From: Pseudomonas kilonensis
GTDB taxonomy: Bacteria > Pseudomonadota > Gammaproteobacteria > Pseudomonadales > Pseudomonadaceae
DNA: 64,000 bases
Reading direction: 5' to 3'
NCBI RefSeq assembly: GCF_001269885.1
Contig: NZ_LHVH01000024.1
Span: 434,001 to 498,000, forward strand
The notes under the pieces are model-generated. The model ran no database searches. It was not told where the DNA came from and saw only the letters and a list, made by a program, of their open reading frames with translations. Below are positions 8,749 to 16,557 of the stretch, in pieces (within the stretch, counting starts at the first letter, position 1; the number at the start of each line of letters is the position of its first letter). A program made the translations under genes and the position numbers.

Positions 8749-8839
8749 TGTGGGAGCGAGCTTGCTCGCGATTGCAATTCATCATTCAATTCAAATATTG
8801 ACTGACACACCGCTATCGCGAGCAAGCTCGCTCCCACAG
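8749..8839. repeat. BIME (paired inverted REPs)
   Basis: A tgtgggagcgagcttgctcg palindrome and its inverted partner are separated by about 45 bp of AT-richer linker. This is the standard two-REP unit of this genome. Confidence 0.9.
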
Positions 8840-8847
8840 TTGGATTG

Positions 8848-9112
8848 AAGTACAACCGGCAGAAACAGGCCGGCCGTTAGGCCGCCTCGCGAGCAAGCTT
8901 TGCTCCCACAGATCTGACGGGTGTACGACCGGGAGAACCAGGTCGGCTGTTAGGCTGCCTCGCGAGCAAGCTTTGCTCCCACAGATCTGATGGGTGTACG
9001 ACCGGGAGAACCAGGTCGGCTGTTAGGCTGCCTCGCGAGCAAGCTTTGCTCCCACAGATCTGATGGGTGTACGACCGGGAGAACCAGGTCGGCTACTAGG
9101 CCGCCTCGCGGT
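8848..9112. repeat. 73-bp-period tandem array, single REP per unit
   Basis: The unit runs from gtgtacgaccgggagaacca through ggtcggctgttaggctgcct to cgcgagcaagctttgctccc and acagatctgatgg. Copies begin at 8921, 8994 and 9067, exactly 73 bases apart, and a degenerate first copy begins near 8848. The last copy breaks off after ggccgcctcgcg at about 9110. Unlike the infA array, every unit carries one REP in a single orientation. Confidence 0.9.
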
Positions 9113-9395
9113 GGACGTTGATCTGGGGCGCCCCGTTAACCACGCTGGCCGAACGCAGGCATTGTGCAGTGGGCATCCCGGCATGGATGCCGGGATAGCC
9201 GCGCTGGGCCATGGATGGCCCTTCGCGGCGGGCCCACGGAACAATGCCGGAGTGAGGGCATGCCGAGCCTAGGCGAGGCACCGAGTGGTGGGGCAGAGCG
9301 TTTTTGGTTACTTTTGGCGCTCTTTCCAAAAGTGACCCGCCGTCAGGGCGGAACCCTAAGCGGCCGTTACTACAAAAACGGATATGCACTCGATC
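9113..9395. repeat. Interspersed non-REP repeat element
   Basis: This stretch begins where the 73-bp array is interrupted and contains a perfect inverted repeat (catcccggcat/atgccgggat near 9174-9195). It then has a gc-rich block and the segment gcgtttttggttacttttgg followed by cgctctttccaaaagtgacc. From memory this last block recurs widely in fluorescens-group genomes, often giving spurious small ORF annotations. I see no coding potential. It fills the gap before nudJ. Confidence 0.55.
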
Positions 9396-9424
9396 CCCCC
9401 CAATCTGAGCAATGAAGGAACCTT

Positions 9425-9871
9425 ATGAACTGGCACCCCCACATCACCGTCGCCACCATCGTCGAAGACAACGGCCGCTTCCTGATGGTGGAAGAATCCA
9501 AGGCCGGACGCGCAGTACTCAACCAGCCCGCCGGCCACCTGGATCCCAACGAAACCCTCATCGAAGCCGCCGTACGCGAAACCCTCGAAGAAACCGGCTG
9601 GGACGTCGAACCCACCAGCGTCACCGGCATCTACCTCTACACCGCCCCGAGCAACGGCGTGACCTACCAGCGAGTCTGTTTCGCCGCCAAGGCCTTGAAA
9701 CACCACCCCGAGTACCAACTGGACGACGGCATCCTCGGCGCCAAATGGCTCACCCGCGACGAACTGCTCGAACAGCGCGAACACTGGCGCAGCGAGCTGA
9801 TCATCCGTTGCATCGACGATTATCTGGCCGGCCATCGCCATAGCCTGGAGCTTATCCGTCCTTCTCTTTAG
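9425..9871 (+). CDS. nudJ: Nudix hydrolase, NudJ-like phosphatase
   Basis: This 148-residue Nudix protein has the box GHLDPNETLIEAAVRETLEE at 37-56, completed by TGW, which matches GX5EX7REUXEEXGU with its Mg2+-binding glutamates. The sequence (HITVATIVEDNGRFLMVEE, QPAGHLDPNETL) and the following mnmA-hflD-purB order match E. coli nudJ. There the enzyme hydrolyses nucleoside tri- and diphosphates and hydroxymethyl-pyrimidine pyrophosphate. The start at 9425 is preceded by aagga with 4-5 bases spacing. An overlapping frame from 9412 is a shadow. Confidence 0.88.
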   Translation: MNWHPHITVATIVEDNGRFLMVEESKAGRAVLNQPAGHLDPNETLIEAAVRETLEETGWDVEPTSVTGIYLYTAPSNGVTYQRVCFAAKALKHHPEYQLDDGILGAKWLTRDELLEQREHWRSELIIRCIDDYLAGHRHSLELIRPSL

Positions 9872-9888
9872 CCTTGCGCGCCCGGGCC

Positions 9889-9897
9889 TGATAGAAT
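9889..9897 (+). promoter_or_regulatory. Extended -10 promoter candidate for mnmA
   Basis: TGATAGAAT matches the extended -10 pattern TGnTATAAT with one mismatch and lies 33 bases before the mnmA start. It overlaps the region just past the nudJ stop. Confidence 0.4.
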
Positions 9898-9930
9898 CGC
9901 GTCCTTTTTCAAGACACTCATTGAATTCCT

Positions 9931-11055
9931 ATGCGTGATCCAGCCTCTTCGAACACTCCCAAGCAACGCGTCATTGTCGGCATGTCCGGCGGCGTGGACT
10001 CTTCCGTTTCCGCCCTACTGCTGATCGAGCAGGGTTATGAGGTGGAAGGCCTGTTCATGAAGAACTGGGAAGAAGACGACGGCACCGAATACTGCACCGC
10101 CATGGACGACCTGGCGGACGCCCAGGCCGTGTGCGACAAGATCGGCATCAAGCTGCACACCGCCAACTTCGCCGCCGAGTACTGGGACAACGTGTTCGAG
10201 CACTTCCTGGCCGAATACAAGGCCGGCCGCACGCCGAACCCGGACATCCTCTGCAACCGCGAAATCAAGTTCAAGGCGTTCCTCGACTACGCCATGATGC
10301 TCGGCGCCGACCTGATCGCCACCGGCCACTACGTGCGCCGCCGCGACATCGACGGCCGCACCGAACTGCTCAAGGGCCTGGACCCGAACAAGGACCAGAG
10401 CTACTTCCTGCACGCCGTCGGCGGCGAGCAGATCGCCAAGACCCTGTTCCCGGTAGGTGAACTGGAAAAGCCCGAAGTGCGTGCGATCGCCGAAAAACAC
10501 CAGCTCGCCACCGCCAAGAAAAAAGACTCCACCGGGATCTGCTTTATTGGTGAGCGCCGTTTCAGCGACTTCCTCAAGCAATACCTGCCGGCCCAGCCGG
10601 GCGAGATCAAGACCACCGAAGGCGAAGTCATCGGCCGCCACCATGGCCTGATGTACCACACCATCGGCCAGCGCCAGGGCCTGGGCATCGGCGGCCTGAA
10701 AGACGCCGGGGAAGAGCCGTGGTACGTGCTGGTCAAGGACCTGGAGCACAACGAGCTGATCGTCGGCCAGGGCAACGACCACCCATGGTTGTTTTCCCGC
10801 GCCCTGCTCGCCTCCGACATCTATTGGGTCAACCCGATCGACCTCAGCGAACCACGTCGCCTGACGGCCAAGGTTCGCTACCGCCAGAGCGACCAGCCCT
10901 GCACCCTGGAAAAAACCGCCACGGGCTACCGCGCCACCTTCGATGACCCGCAGCGGGCAGTCACGCCCGGCCAGTCCGTGGTGTTCTATGACGGCGAAAT
11001 ATGCCTGGGCGGCGGCGTGATCGAAGTCGCGGAACCCTGGAGCAGCAAGGCATGA
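9931..11055 (+). CDS. mnmA: tRNA-specific 2-thiouridylase MnmA
   Basis: This 374-residue enzyme puts sulfur on U34 of tRNA Lys, Glu and Gln. The adenylating P-loop GMSGGVDSS is at 17-25. C108 (DILCNREIKF) and C204 (STGICFIGERRF) are the two catalytic cysteines, both present. The KDQSYFL motif that contacts tRNA is at about 154-160. The length is slightly above the 360-370 usual because of a short N-terminal extension (MRDPASSNTPKQ). Its stop overlaps the hflD start (ATGA), which suggests translational coupling. Confidence 0.96.
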   Translation: MRDPASSNTPKQRVIVGMSGGVDSSVSALLLIEQGYEVEGLFMKNWEEDDGTEYCTAMDDLADAQAVCDKIGIKLHTANFAAEYWDNVFEHFLAEYKAGRTPNPDILCNREIKFKAFLDYAMMLGADLIATGHYVRRRDIDGRTELLKGLDPNKDQSYFLHAVGGEQIAKTLFPVGELEKPEVRAIAEKHQLATAKKKDSTGICFIGERRFSDFLKQYLPAQPGEIKTTEGEVIGRHHGLMYHTIGQRQGLGIGGLKDAGEEPWYVLVKDLEHNELIVGQGNDHPWLFSRALLASDIYWVNPIDLSEPRRLTAKVRYRQSDQPCTLEKTATGYRATFDDPQRAVTPGQSVVFYDGEICLGGGVIEVAEPWSSKA

Positions 11056-11675
11056 GCCCCATCCAGGAACAACTGACGGCATTGGGCGGTGTGTTTCTCG
11101 CCGCCGTGCTGGTGGACAGGATCGCCAAGACCGGCCAGGCCACCGAAGCGGGCGTGGCCTGCATGCTCGGCAGCCTGCTGGTTCGCGACCCCAAGGACAC
11201 CCTGGAAGTCTACGGCGGCGACGACTTGAACCTGCGCGAAGGCTATCGTGCGCTGATCGGCGCCCTGGAGCGCGATCCCAGCGCCCTGCAACGCGAACCG
11301 CTGCGCTACGCCCTGTCGATGCTGGGCCTTGAGCGTCAACTGGCCAAGCGTGACGACCTGCTGGAAACCATCGGCAAACGCTTGCCGCAAATCCAGTCCC
11401 AGGTGGAGCACTTCGGCCCGTCCCACGAAAACGTCGTCGCGGCCTGCGGCGCGCTGTACCAGGACACCCTGAGCACCTTGCGCCAGCGCATCCAGGTGCA
11501 CGGCGACATGCGCAACCTGCAGCAACCGAGCAACGCCTCGAAGATCCGCGCCCTGTTGCTGGCCGGGATTCGTTCGGCACGGCTGTGGCGGCAGTTGGGC
11601 GGCCATCGCTGGCAACTGGTGATCAGCCGGCGCAAATTGCTGAAAGAGCTTTACCCGTTGATGCGCAACGAATAA
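11052..11675 (+). CDS. hflD: HflD family protein (high-frequency lysogenisation regulator)
   Basis: The protein has 207 residues, mostly helical, and begins MSPIQEQLTALGGVFLAAVLVD. It matches the HflD/YcfC family in length and in the conserved ALERDPSALQREPLRYALSM and the C-terminal IRALLLAGIRSARLWRQLGG block. In E. coli, HflD is a peripheral membrane protein that sequesters phage lambda CII; its role in Pseudomonas is not established. The ATG at 11052 overlaps the mnmA stop by 4 bases, as in E. coli. Confidence 0.92.
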   Translation: MSPIQEQLTALGGVFLAAVLVDRIAKTGQATEAGVACMLGSLLVRDPKDTLEVYGGDDLNLREGYRALIGALERDPSALQREPLRYALSMLGLERQLAKRDDLLETIGKRLPQIQSQVEHFGPSHENVVAACGALYQDTLSTLRQRIQVHGDMRNLQQPSNASKIRALLLAGIRSARLWRQLGGHRWQLVISRRKLLKELYPLMRNE

Positions 11676-11694
11676 GTCGCCTCGACCGTTTTTT

Positions 11695-11879
11695 TGTAGC
11701 AAGGGAGCTTGCCCCCACTGGGCCTGTAGGAGCTGTCGAGCGAAGCGAGGCTGCGATCTTTTGATCTTTTGATCCTTCACTTGAGATTCAAGCGTCTGGG
11801 GAAAGATCGCAGCCTCGTTGCACTCGACAGCTCCTACACAGCTCCTACAGGCCCAGCGGGAGCAAGCTCCCTCGCCACA
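11695..11879. repeat. Nested palindromic repeat element
   Basis: Outer arms tgtagcaagggagcttgccc (11695 on) and gggagcaagctccctcgcca (about 11858-11877) enclose inner arms tgtaggagctgtcgag (11725-11740) and ctcgacagctcctaca (11823-11838). An innermost pair (aggctgcgatctttt / aaagatcgcagcctc) is closed by a loop. The sequence cagctcctaca is duplicated directly after the inner right arm. A relative of the inner element lies at 57839-57950. Confidence 0.85.
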
Positions 11880-11997
11880 GGTATTAAAAGTTTTATCTCG
11901 TTACGCGTAATACGCCGGTCAGTTGGCGACGGACCGGCGATTGTTTTCATGTATGATACGCGCCCCATTTCGTTGCCCGACTGTCCGAGAACACCCC

Positions 11998-13368
11998 ATG
12001 CAGCTCTCTTCGCTCACTGCGGTTTCCCCTGTTGACGGCCGCTACGCCGGCAAAACCCAGGCCCTGCGCCCGATTTTCAGCGAGTACGGCCTGATCCGTG
12101 CCCGCGTCCTGGTTGAAGTGCGCTGGCTCCAGCGCTTGGCCGCCCACCCTGCCATCCCTGAAGTCCCGGCGTTCTCCGCCGAAGCCAACGCGGTGCTCAA
12201 CACCCTGGCGGACAACTTCGCGCTGGAGCACGCCGAGCGCGTCAAAGAGATCGAGCGCACCACCAACCACGACGTCAAGGCCATCGAGTACCTGCTCAAG
12301 GAGCAGGCGGCCAAGCTGCCGGAACTGGCCAATGTCAGCGAGTTCATCCACTTCGCCTGCACCAGCGAGGACATCAACAACCTGTCCCACGCCCTGATGC
12401 TGCGCGAAGGCCGCGATGAGGTGATGCTGCCACTGATGCGCCAGACCGCCCAGGCCATCCGCGAGCTGGCGATTCGCTTCGCCGACGTGCCGATGCTGTC
12501 GCGCACCCACGGTCAACCGGCTTCGCCGACCACCCTGGGCAAGGAGCTGGCGAACGTGGTCTACCGCCTGGAGCGCCAGATCGCCCAAGTGGCCGCCGTG
12601 CCGCTGCTGGGCAAGATCAACGGCGCCGTGGGCAACTACAACGCCCACCTGTCGGCCTACCCGGACATCGACTGGGAAGCCAACGCCCGCGCCTTCATCG
12701 AAGACGAGCTGGGCCTGAGCTTCAACCCCTACACCACCCAGATCGAACCGCATGACTACATCGCCGAGCTGTTCGATGCGATCGCGCGCTTCAACACCAT
12801 CCTGATCGACTTCGACCGTGACATCTGGGGCTACATTTCCCTGGGTTACTTCAAGCAGCGCACCATCGCTGGCGAAATCGGCTCCTCGACCATGCCGCAC
12901 AAGGTCAACCCGATCGACTTCGAAAACTCCGAAGGCAACCTGGGCATCGCCAACGCGCTGTTCCAGCACCTGGCGAGCAAACTGCCGATCTCCCGCTGGC
13001 AGCGCGACCTGACCGACTCCACCGTGCTGCGCAACCTGGGCGTGGGTTTTGCCCACAGCGTCATTGCCTACGAAGCCAGCCTCAAGGGCATCAGCAAGCT
13101 GGAACTGAACGAGCAGAAGATCGCCGCCGACCTGGACGCCTGCTGGGAAGTCCTGGCCGAGCCGATCCAGACCGTGATGCGTCGCTACAACATCGAAAAC
13201 CCGTATGAAAAGCTGAAAGAACTGACCCGTGGCAAGGGCATCAGCCCTGAAGCGTTGCAGACTTTCATCGATGGCCTGGACATGCCTGCCGCGGCCCGCG
13301 CCGAGCTGAAAAAGCTCACGCCGGCCAGTTACATTGGCAACGCAGCGGCACAAGCCAAGCGCATCTGA
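11998..13368 (+). CDS. purB: Adenylosuccinate lyase
   Basis: This 456-residue enzyme acts twice in purine synthesis, cleaving SAICAR and adenylosuccinate to release fumarate. The fumarase/aspartase superfamily signature GSSTMPHKVNP is present with the catalytic flexible-loop serine. SRTHGQPASPTTLGKE holds the catalytic histidine, and TSEDINNLSHAL is conserved. The start at 11998 gives MQLSSLTAVSPVDGRYAG, the family N terminus. It follows hflD after the palindromic element and has its own terminator, so it is probably transcribed separately from mnmA-hflD. Confidence 0.97.
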   Translation: MQLSSLTAVSPVDGRYAGKTQALRPIFSEYGLIRARVLVEVRWLQRLAAHPAIPEVPAFSAEANAVLNTLADNFALEHAERVKEIERTTNHDVKAIEYLLKEQAAKLPELANVSEFIHFACTSEDINNLSHALMLREGRDEVMLPLMRQTAQAIRELAIRFADVPMLSRTHGQPASPTTLGKELANVVYRLERQIAQVAAVPLLGKINGAVGNYNAHLSAYPDIDWEANARAFIEDELGLSFNPYTTQIEPHDYIAELFDAIARFNTILIDFDRDIWGYISLGYFKQRTIAGEIGSSTMPHKVNPIDFENSEGNLGIANALFQHLASKLPISRWQRDLTDSTVLRNLGVGFAHSVIAYEASLKGISKLELNEQKIAADLDACWEVLAEPIQTVMRRYNIENPYEKLKELTRGKGISPEALQTFIDGLDMPAAARAELKKLTPASYIGNAAAQAKRI

Positions 13369-13387
13369 GCCACGGCTTTACCTTTGA

Positions 13388-13415
13388 GACGCCCGGCCGC
13401 GCCGGGCGTTTTTAT
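13388..13415 (+). terminator. Intrinsic terminator of purB
   Basis: A 9-bp stem (acgcccggc / gccgggcgt) with loop cgc is followed by tttttatt, 20 bases past the purB stop. Confidence 0.9.
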
Positions 13416-13452
13416 TCGCGTCTGAAAAGTATATTTTTTCAATAGGTTACAC

Positions 13453-14619
13453 ATGAATCCTGATATTCCTCTGCAACTCCTGGGCGGCATCACGGCACGG
13501 GAGTTCCTGCGTGACTACTGGCAGAAAAAGCCCCTGCTGATCCGTCAGGCGATTCCTGACTTCCAGAACCCGATCGATGCCGACGAACTGGCCGGCCTGG
13601 CCCTGGAAGAAGAAGTCGAATCGCGCCTGGTGATCGAGCACGGCGAGCGCCCCTGGGAATTGCGTCGCGGCCCGTTCGCCGAAGACGAATTCAGCAAGCT
13701 GCCAGAGCGCGAGTGGACCCTGCTGGTGCAGGCGGTCGATCAGTTCGTACCGGAAGTCAGCGAGCTGCTGGAGAACTTCCGCTTCCTGCCGAGCTGGCGC
13801 ATCGACGATGTGATGATCAGCTTCGCCGCCCCGGGTGGCAGCGTGGGTCCGCATTTCGATAACTACGACGTGTTCCTGCTGCAGGGCCATGGCCAGCGCA
13901 ACTGGAAAATCGGCCAGATGTGCGACTCCGAAAGCCCGCTGCTGCAGCACGCCGACCTGCGCATCCTCGCCGAATTCGAAGCCACCGACGAGTGGACCCT
14001 GGAACCGGGCGACATGCTCTACCTGCCGCCGCGCCTGGCCCACTGTGGCGTGGCCGTGGACGACTGCATGACCTACTCGGTGGGTTTCCGTGCGCCGAGC
14101 GCCGCTGAAGTCCTGACCCACTTCACCGACTTCCTCAGCCAGTTCCTGCCGGACGAAGAACGCTACACCGACGCCGACGCGCGCCCTGTAGCCGACCCGC
14201 ACCAGATCCAGCAGGACGCCCTCGACCGCCTCAAGGGCTTGCTGGCCGAGCACATGAGCGACGAGCGCCTGCTGCTGACCTGGTTCGGCCAGTTCATGAC
14301 CGAGCCGCGCTACCCGGAACTGGTGGTGGGCCCGGAACTGGAAGAAGACGACCTGCTGGCCAGCCTGGAACAAGGCGCCGTGATCATTCGCAACCCGAGC
14401 GCGCGCCTGGCCTGGTCGGAAGTCGATGACGACCTGCTGCTGTTCGCCAGCGGCCAGAGCCGTTACCTGCCGGGCAAGCTGCGCGAGTTGCTGAAAATGA
14501 TCTGCGCCGCCGACGCCCTGCACATCGAGAACCTCGGTCCGTGGCTGGCCGACGAAGACGGTCGCGGCCTGGTCTGCGAGCTGGTCAAGCAAGGCAGCCT
14601 GGGGTTCGCCGATGAATAA
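13453..14619 (+). CDS. roxA: Ribosomal protein uL16 arginine 3-hydroxylase (JmjC/cupin oxygenase)
   Basis: This 388-residue protein of the YcfD/RoxA family is an Fe(II)/2-oxoglutarate oxygenase that hydroxylates an arginine of ribosomal protein L16. The iron triad H134-x-D136 (VGPHFDNYDVF) and H197 (PRLAHCGV) is intact. The cupin core with EPGDMLYLPPR lies at 184-194, and the C-terminal winged-helix dimerisation region follows. The length fits the family (373-390). The start at 13453 follows a weak AT-rich leader. The downstream GNAT gene overlaps its end by 8 bases. Confidence 0.93.
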   Translation: MNPDIPLQLLGGITAREFLRDYWQKKPLLIRQAIPDFQNPIDADELAGLALEEEVESRLVIEHGERPWELRRGPFAEDEFSKLPEREWTLLVQAVDQFVPEVSELLENFRFLPSWRIDDVMISFAAPGGSVGPHFDNYDVFLLQGHGQRNWKIGQMCDSESPLLQHADLRILAEFEATDEWTLEPGDMLYLPPRLAHCGVAVDDCMTYSVGFRAPSAAEVLTHFTDFLSQFLPDEERYTDADARPVADPHQIQQDALDRLKGLLAEHMSDERLLLTWFGQFMTEPRYPELVVGPELEEDDLLASLEQGAVIIRNPSARLAWSEVDDDLLLFASGQSRYLPGKLRELLKMICAADALHIENLGPWLADEDGRGLVCELVKQGSLGFADE

Positions 14620-15037
14620 AATTCACGTTCGTGTCGCAGACTGGCAAAAGGATAACGCCGAGATCCGGCGCATTCGTGAGACCGTGTTCATTGCCGAGCA
14701 GTCCGTTCCACCTGAGCTGGAATGGGATGCCGACGACCAGAGCGCGGTGCATTTTCTGGCGTTTGAAGGTGACTTTCCCATCGGCACCGCCCGCCTGTTG
14801 ACCGACGGCCATATCGGCCGTGTCTCGGTCCTCAAGGACTGGCGCGGCCTGAAGGTGGGCGATGCGCTGATGCATGCCGTGATCGCCGAAGCCGAGAAAC
14901 GTGGGCTCCAGCAACAGATGCTCAGCGCCCAGGTGCATGCCACGCCGTTCTATGAGCGGTTGGGGTTTGCGGTGGTCAGCGAGGAGTTCCTGGAAGCCGG
15001 GATTCCTCATGTGGACATGGTCCGTCATTCGGCCTGA
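14612..15037 (+). CDS. GNAT family N-acetyltransferase
   Basis: This 141-residue GNAT protein has the acetyl-CoA-binding motif A region as RVSVLKDWRGLKVGDALMHA at about 69-88 and a terminal ATPFYERLGF (motif B). The N-terminal TVFIAEQSVPPELEWD matches the ElaA/YjcF-like subgroup. The substrate is unknown. Its ATG lies inside the roxA stop region (8-base overlap), so the two are co-translated. Coupling with a ribosomal oxygenase may suggest a small-molecule or protein substrate linked to translation, but that is inference. Confidence 0.85.
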   Translation: MNKIHVRVADWQKDNAEIRRIRETVFIAEQSVPPELEWDADDQSAVHFLAFEGDFPIGTARLLTDGHIGRVSVLKDWRGLKVGDALMHAVIAEAEKRGLQQQMLSAQVHATPFYERLGFAVVSEEFLEAGIPHVDMVRHSA

Positions 15038-15066
15038 ACACCGCTGGAAGCAGCAACACAATACCC

Positions 15067-15190
15067 TGTGGCGAGGGGATTTATCCCCGCTGGGCTGCGT
15101 AGCAGCCCCCTTGATCAACCTGACACCGCAAGACATCAGCACCGTGTGGGGCCGCTTCGCGCCCCAGCGGGGATAAATCCCCTCGCCACA
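15067..15190. repeat. Palindromic repeat, tgtggcgaggggattt class
   Basis: Left arm tgtggcgaggggatttatcc ccgctgggctgc and right arm cccagcgggg ataaatcccctcgccaca flank a linker of about 60 bases. The REP-like palindrome differs from the tgtgggagc class. Copies also occur at 42268-42306 (half) and 45395-45527. Confidence 0.88.
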
Positions 15191-15224
15191 AAAAAGCATC
15201 ATGCAACAACATCCTGCAACACCA

Positions 15225-15262
15225 CAAAACGCCCCGCCATCCACCGATGCCGGGGCGTTTTG
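15225..15262 (+). terminator. Intrinsic terminator after the GNAT gene
   Basis: A 12-bp perfect stem pairs caaaacgccccg with cggggcgttttg across a 14-base loop. It ends the roxA-GNAT transcript and insulates the next gene. Confidence 0.75.
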
Positions 15263-15339
15263 CCGTCTAACATTCAACTTGCGCCACCCGGGGCCGACAA
15301 ACTGGCAATATCAGGCCTTTGTCTCACGGAGAAATGGAC

Positions 15340-16101
15340 ATGCTTCTACGCACCCTGCTGACCCTCCTGCTGCTTGGTAGCAGCCTGTCAGCCATGGCCG
15401 ATACGCAAGTCGTGCCGCTGAACTACCGCACCAGCGCCGACCTGCTGCCGGTGGCGCAGAATTTCATCGGCAAGGACGGCCAGGTCAGCGCCTACGGCAA
15501 CCAACTGATCGTCAACGCCGAGCCGGGCAAGATCGAAGAACTTCGGCAATTCCTCGCGCAATTGGACACCGCGCCCAAGCGCCTGCTGATTACGGTCGAT
15601 ACCAACGAAAACAACCTGCAGGGCGACCAGGGTTACTCGATCAACGGTGCCGCGCCCAGCCAGACCCGCATCATCAACCGCAGCACCGCCAGCCGTGACG
15701 GCGGCGTGCAGCAGGTGCAAGCCAGCGAAGGCCAGCCGGCGCTGATCCAGGTCGGCCAGAGCGTGCCCTTCACCAGCAGCCAGACCGACAACTACGGCCG
15801 CCTGCAAAGCCAGACCGAATACCGCAACGTCACCCAGGGTTTTTATGTCACGGCGAGCGTCACCGGTGAGACCGTTCACCTCAGTATCAGTACCAACCGT
15901 GACCGTATGAGTCAGGAGCGTCCCGATGTAGTGAACGTTCAGAGTACCGACACAACCGTCAGTGGCCGCCTGGGTGAATGGATCACCCTGGCCGGCGTCA
16001 ATCGCCAGACTCAAGCCGACAAGCAGGGCCTGACCCGCAGCTACTCTACCCAGGGCCGCGACGACATGATTTTGCGGGTCAAGGTCGATACCCTGAACTG
16101 A
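15340..16101 (+). CDS. Secretin-domain-like periplasmic protein
   Basis: The predicted protein has 253 residues and a clear signal peptide (LLRTLLTLLLLGSSLSAMA, cleavage before DTQVV). Residues about 23-70 (VVPLNYRTSADLLPVAQNF then QLIVNAEPGKIEELRQFLAQ) look like an N1/NolW-type secretin ring-building domain. The rest (ALIQVGQSVPFT, QGFYVTASVTG, GEWITLAGV) resembles the start of a secretin beta-domain, but the protein ends before a full pore could form. It is therefore not a complete secretin. The ATG at 15340 is preferred to 15334 because ggag at 15328 then sits 8 bases away. No secretion genes are adjacent and its function is unknown. Confidence 0.75.
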   Translation: MLLRTLLTLLLLGSSLSAMADTQVVPLNYRTSADLLPVAQNFIGKDGQVSAYGNQLIVNAEPGKIEELRQFLAQLDTAPKRLLITVDTNENNLQGDQGYSINGAAPSQTRIINRSTASRDGGVQQVQASEGQPALIQVGQSVPFTSSQTDNYGRLQSQTEYRNVTQGFYVTASVTGETVHLSISTNRDRMSQERPDVVNVQSTDTTVSGRLGEWITLAGVNRQTQADKQGLTRSYSTQGRDDMILRVKVDTLN

Positions 16102-16557
16102 AGCACCAAAAACTGACTGATGAGTCGTATTAGACCAAAGATGTAGTGCCACAAAAAAAGCACTACAAAACGTTTGACGAGCCAAAAAACCAAAGGCATG
16201 ATGGCCTCGCTCCCGCTAATCAGGGGCCCTGGCAAGGGCCTTCGGGTCGACGCTTGCAACTACCCTGCGAGCCGATTCGTGTCTGTACCGCCCACAAGGT
16301 GTGTTTGACGAGGTTGCGACTGGAACGAAGTTGTCCCGAGGGACGGAAGCGTAACTAGGTAACCCGGCATCACTCTGAGTTCGTATGGAGGCCCACGACG
16401 CCCGAATGCGCCCGCAGTTCGCCCCTACCTGCTCACTTTCCCCTCGAGCCCATCGTTCATCCCGTCGCCTCCCCGCCTGAACCGACTTGTACGCCAATCC
16501 CTGGTCGGCAGGAGCAAGGAATTTTCCACCAAGACCTATGCGACGAGGTTTATCTCC
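16102..16557 (+). promoter_or_regulatory. Long untranslated region upstream of aceA
   Basis: This 456-bp gap has no credible ORF. It has a perfect 7-bp inverted repeat gtagtgc/gcactac (16143-16149 and 16160-16166) spanning an A-rich loop, which could be an operator. It also has GC-rich palindromes ggggccctggcaagggcc (about 16224-16241) and gtcccgagggac (16333-16344). A pyrimidine-rich stretch follows. It probably carries the aceA promoter and a structured leader, or an unannotated small RNA. I did not recognise a known RNA family. Confidence 0.4.

Noticed and set aside
9113..9395. Small protein-coding genes in the interspersed element before nudJ
   Set aside because: Several overlapping frames on both strands have no ribosome-binding site, and the sequence behaves as a non-coding repeat.
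16102..16557. tRNA gene or known riboswitch upstream of aceA
   Set aside because: No cloverleaf with CCA-type end or T-loop sequence and no recognised riboswitch core was found.
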